From Candidatus Moraniibacteriota bacterium (GTDB lineage: Bacteria; Patescibacteriota; Minisyncoccia; Moranbacterales; UBA2206), in the NCBI GenBank assembly GCA_027351145.1, contig DAIEIZ010000004.1, forward strand, positions 1-7,270: DNA of 7,270 nucleotides, written 5' to 3'. The first letter of the stretch is position 1. Each line of letters starts with the position of its first letter. Below are positions 5,576 through 7,270 of the stretch, piece by piece. The position numbers and the translations under genes were made by a program. The notes beneath the pieces are model-generated. The model did no database searches and was not told the DNA's origin. It saw only the letters and a list, made by a program, of their open reading frames with translations.

Positions 5576-5902
5576 TTAGTCATGTTGAATTATAACTTGT
5601 GAAACACTTTCAAACATTTTGTCATGACTACTGAAATTGCCACTCACCTTGATCTTTTCGCCATTTGCCAGGTCGCTAAAATGCCTTGTGCTGTCATCCG
5701 TATCGGTGATAGGATCATTTTTTCCCAAAGCGACTTTGAATGTTCCCATATGATCGCTCACAAACGTAAATGATCGGTTGGCCGGATTAAGATTTACTAC
5801 GGTTCCTCTGAAAGTGCTATCGGCATAAGCTGGCATTCCCCAGAGCGAGAGGGTGCCTGCGGTAAGAGCGGTGCAGGCAACAATTGTTGTTAGTTTTGTC
5901 AT
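5576..5902 (-). CDS. Small secreted DUF5666-like (OB-fold type) protein
   Basis: A 108-residue protein with a typical Sec signal peptide: a short basic start (MTK), a hydrophobic core at about residues 4-23 and a likely cleavage site after Ala-Tyr-Ala at 25-27, leaving a mature chain of about 81 residues. The mature part alternates beta-type stretches: FRGTVVNLNPANRSFTFVSD, then GTFKVALG, then FSDLANGEKIKVSGNF, then FESVSQVIIQ. This order of a variable strand, an 'F-x-x-L-x-x-G-x-x-V-x-V-x-G' turn and a closing strand is typical of DUF5666 and similar small beta-barrel domains. No enzymatic role is known for that family, and I propose none. Among the complete genes here it alone has a good ribosome binding site: AGGA at 5910-5913, seven bases from the ATG at 5900-5902. 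It has its own upstream gap and a strong terminator, so it is probably a single-gene unit. It contains one Cys, in the signal peptide, so no disulfide is expected. Confidence 0.8.
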   Translation of the reverse strand: MTKLTTIVACTALTAGTLSLWGMPAYADSTFRGTVVNLNPANRSFTFVSDHMGTFKVALGKNDPITDTDDSTRHFSDLANGEKIKVSGNFSSHDKMFESVSQVIIQHD

Positions 5903-5941
5903 ATATTTGTCCTAGGTTTATTAAAATATCAAAACATTCCG

Positions 5942-5964
5942 CCAAATAATCGACCCTTATTTGG
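5942..5964. promoter_or_regulatory. Inverted repeat upstream of the DUF5666-like gene; possible operator
   Basis: CCAAATAA (5942-5949) and TTATTTGG (5957-5964) are perfect 8-base inverted arms separated by seven bases, 40-62 bases upstream of the DUF5666-like ATG. On the minus strand the downstream arm runs into TTGGCG, a possible weak -35 element, so a bound protein could block transcription. No clear -10 fits this -35. There is no T-run, so it is not a terminator. Confidence 0.35.
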
Positions 5965-6139
5965 TTAGCTTGGTTATTGAATTTTTAGGTGCTTTTTATC
6001 TACATTATTAGTACGATATTAGGTTGCTTTTTGGTGCAAAATGGGGGACTCTCAGGTTTTTAAGAAAGGTTGAAATAGTCTGCAATAGAGTTGTAAGGGT
6101 TTGTCTGAAATGTTGTAATTTCCTCCATATTAATCTTGG

Positions 6140-6187
6140 CTATGGAAAGGTTTATTTTTGATAAACACATAGGTCTTGCGTGCAAGA
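6140..6187 (-). repeat. Nested hairpins just after the ABC exporter stop
   Basis: Directly after the exporter's TAA (6189-6191) the transcript would form TCTTG/CAAGA (within 6174-6187, loop CACG). Next is a nested structure with the outer arms CTATG/CATAG (6140-6144 with 6168-6172) around a 6-bp stem, GTTTAT/ATAAAC (6150-6155 with 6161-6166). No T-run follows, so this is not a canonical intrinsic terminator. It may protect the 3' end of the mRNA or be a factor-dependent stop. Confidence 0.4.
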
Positions 6188-6188
6188 A

Positions 6189-7270
6189 TTAGCTCTCCCT
6201 TTTTCCTTGCAAAAGCATCTCCACTGCATGTTGCATTGATCCGGCGTGGACAATTTCACCGGAGTTCACAAAAAAGATCTCATCAGCATTTTCAATTGTA
6301 TTGAGTCGATGGGCAATTATGACTTTGGTTGTTGCTTTTGGTAATTTCGCGATAATTTCTTCCAAGAGTTGTTCGGTGATGGTGTCAATGTTTGCCGTGG
6401 CTTCGTCTAAAATCAAAATGTCCGGACTGCGCAGAACCGCCCGAATAAAAGCGATTAGTTGTTTTTGTCCAAGGCTGATCGCATCGGCGCCGGAAGTAAT
6501 TTTCGTCTCAAGACCTTCTGAAAAGCGAGAAAGCAGCTCTGCTAATTGCGCTTTTTTCAAAAGTTGGGCGAGTTCGATATTGGAACAATCGGCATATTCT
6601 TTATTGCCATAGAGAATATTTTCACGTACTGTGCCAGTAAAAAGAAATGGTTCTTGTAAAATGAAGCCGATTTTTTTTGTGCGCTCGGCAGAGGAGTAGC
6701 AGCGAATATTTTTTCCATCGAGATAAATCGCGCCGCTGGTCGCGTCATAGAGTCGCGCCATGAGCGATGCAGTGGTTGTCTTTCCGCCACCAGTCGGACC
6801 GACCAGTGCATAGGTTTTTCCTTTTTCAAGGGAAAAATTGATGTTTTTTAAAATGTCCTTGCCTTCTTCATATTGAAAGAAAACCTGTCTAAACTCCAGC
6901 ATGGCTTTTGAGTGAGAGATTCTGGCGTTTTTTTCCGGTGGTGTCATTTTTAGATTTGATTCGAGTGCGAGCACTTCTGAGATGCGATCCAACCCGGCCA
7001 GTGCCAGTTGAAGCGAAGGCCAAACGGAGGCGAGTTGGCGTAGTGGCGTGTAGAAATTATTTACATAGAGCAAAAATCCAATAAGAAGTCCAACTGTCAA
7101 TTGTCCGATAGAAATAAAATAGATTCCGAAAGCAAGGACAAGCAGTTGTGCAAGGGAAGAGGAAAGCGTGTAGAGCGGATTGAAGATATTACTGGCTACG
7201 CCGGCTGAAATTGAAGCGGTATAGTTTGCCTCATTGGCTTCTCTGAATTTATTTCTAAAATAATCCAGCC
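6189..7270 (-). CDS. ABC exporter, fused membrane-ATPase half-transporter (MsbA-like), N-terminus beyond the right edge
   Basis: The frame is open from the right edge (first full codon at 7268) to the TAA at 6189-6191, giving 359 residues. An internal TTG at 7100 should not be taken as the start, because the sequence upstream of it, beginning LDYFRNKFREANEANYTASI, is typical exporter membrane-domain sequence. Residues about 1-100 contain the last membrane helices and the coupling region. The ATPase domain follows: A-loop Tyr133 (FFQYEEG), Walker A GPTGGGKTT (157-165), Q-loop Gln205 (GFILQEPF), signature ISLGQ (265-269), Walker B ILILDEAT (284-291), D-loop NIDT and H-loop His320 (IIAHRL). All catalytic elements are present; ISLGQ in place of LSGGQ is a common exporter variant. 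Such proteins work as dimers, exporting lipids, peptides or drugs; the substrate cannot be read from this part. The partner half, if it is a heterodimer, may lie beyond the edge. Confidence 0.95.
   Translation of the reverse strand, partial: LDYFRNKFREANEANYTASISAGVASNIFNPLYTLSSSLAQLLVLAFGIYFISIGQLTVGLLIGFLLYVNNFYTPLRQLASVWPSLQLALAGLDRISEVLALESNLKMTPPEKNARISHSKAMLEFRQVFFQYEEGKDILKNINFSLEKGKTYALVGPTGGGKTTTASLMARLYDATSGAIYLDGKNIRCYSSAERTKKIGFILQEPFLFTGTVRENILYGNKEYADCSNIELAQLLKKAQLAELLSRFSEGLETKITSGADAISLGQKQLIAFIRAVLRSPDILILDEATANIDTITEQLLEEIIAKLPKATTKVIIAHRLNTIENADEIFFVNSGEIVHAGSMQHAVEMLLQGKRES

Noticed and set aside
5470..5592. Plus-strand TGTTATGAT (extended -10-like, 5470-5478) followed by a 28-codon ORF from the ATG at 5509 (MPKNQNPISGVLR).
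   Set aside because: The ORF runs through the terminator hairpin and the end of the DUF5666-like gene, and there is no -35 box or ribosome binding site. The AT-rich stretch produces such boxes by chance.
6189..7100. ABC protein as a 303-residue ORF starting at TTG 7100.
   Set aside because: The frame stays open to the window edge and the upstream residues are ordinary exporter membrane-domain sequence, so the TTG is internal.
1..7270. CRISPR arrays, tRNA or rRNA genes, intact insertion sequences, toxin-antitoxin or other defence genes.
   Set aside because: I looked for regularly spaced repeats, tRNA arm patterns, transposase motifs with terminal repeats and small gene pairs, and found none that could be supported.

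Overview
The window is a 7.3 kb piece of a compact, moderately AT-rich bacterial genome in which every gene I can support lies on the minus strand. The gene set points to a small-genome lineage of the Patescibacteria/CPR type, such as Parcubacteria or Moranbacteria. It includes a surface protein with InlB-type repeats, a C-terminal Ig-like domain and a membrane anchor, a membrane-anchored GH18 protein, an AI-2E-family permease, a small secreted DUF5666-like protein and a very short MtaD-type amidohydrolase. Most starts also lack a clear Shine-Dalgarno sequence. The lineage is an inference from gene content; the window has no marker gene.

Layout, in the direction of transcription (right to left). 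The right edge (6189-7270) holds the C-terminal half of an ABC exporter with its complete ATPase domain. A 286-base gap with hairpins follows, then a single-gene unit for a small secreted DUF5666-like protein (5576-5902), which has its own ribosome binding site and a strong terminator (5514-5544). From about 5359 to 4729 lies a decayed surface-protein gene, broken by frameshifts and stop codons but still recognisable to its C-terminal anchor, followed by a terminator (4656-4689). Next is a two-gene operon: a compact nucleoside-deaminase-type amidohydrolase (3595-4602) and a GH18 glycoside hydrolase whose start overlaps it or lies 4 bases beyond it (2406-3614). This operon ends in a hairpin terminator (2383-2403) three bases after the GH18 stop.

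A 404-base gap (2002-2405) follows. It has no convincing gene, but it holds several inverted repeats, two TATAAT boxes and a relatively GC-rich core, and is a candidate for an unrecognised RNA or a relic. Its left end carries an extended -10 promoter for the AI-2E-family permease (997-2001). That gene is followed after 46 bases by a membrane sensor histidine kinase (1-950), cut by the left edge before its ATPase domain.

Functionally the window is mostly cell envelope: sensing (kinase), export (ABC exporter, permease), an extracytoplasmic carbohydrate-active enzyme, a secreted small protein and a dead surface adhesin-like protein. The amidohydrolase is the only predicted cytoplasmic metabolic enzyme. 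I found no CRISPR array, tRNA, rRNA, intact mobile element or clear defence system. The observations most worth following are the unexplained 2080-2380 segment, the stripped-down amidohydrolase paired with GH18, and the decaying surface protein.
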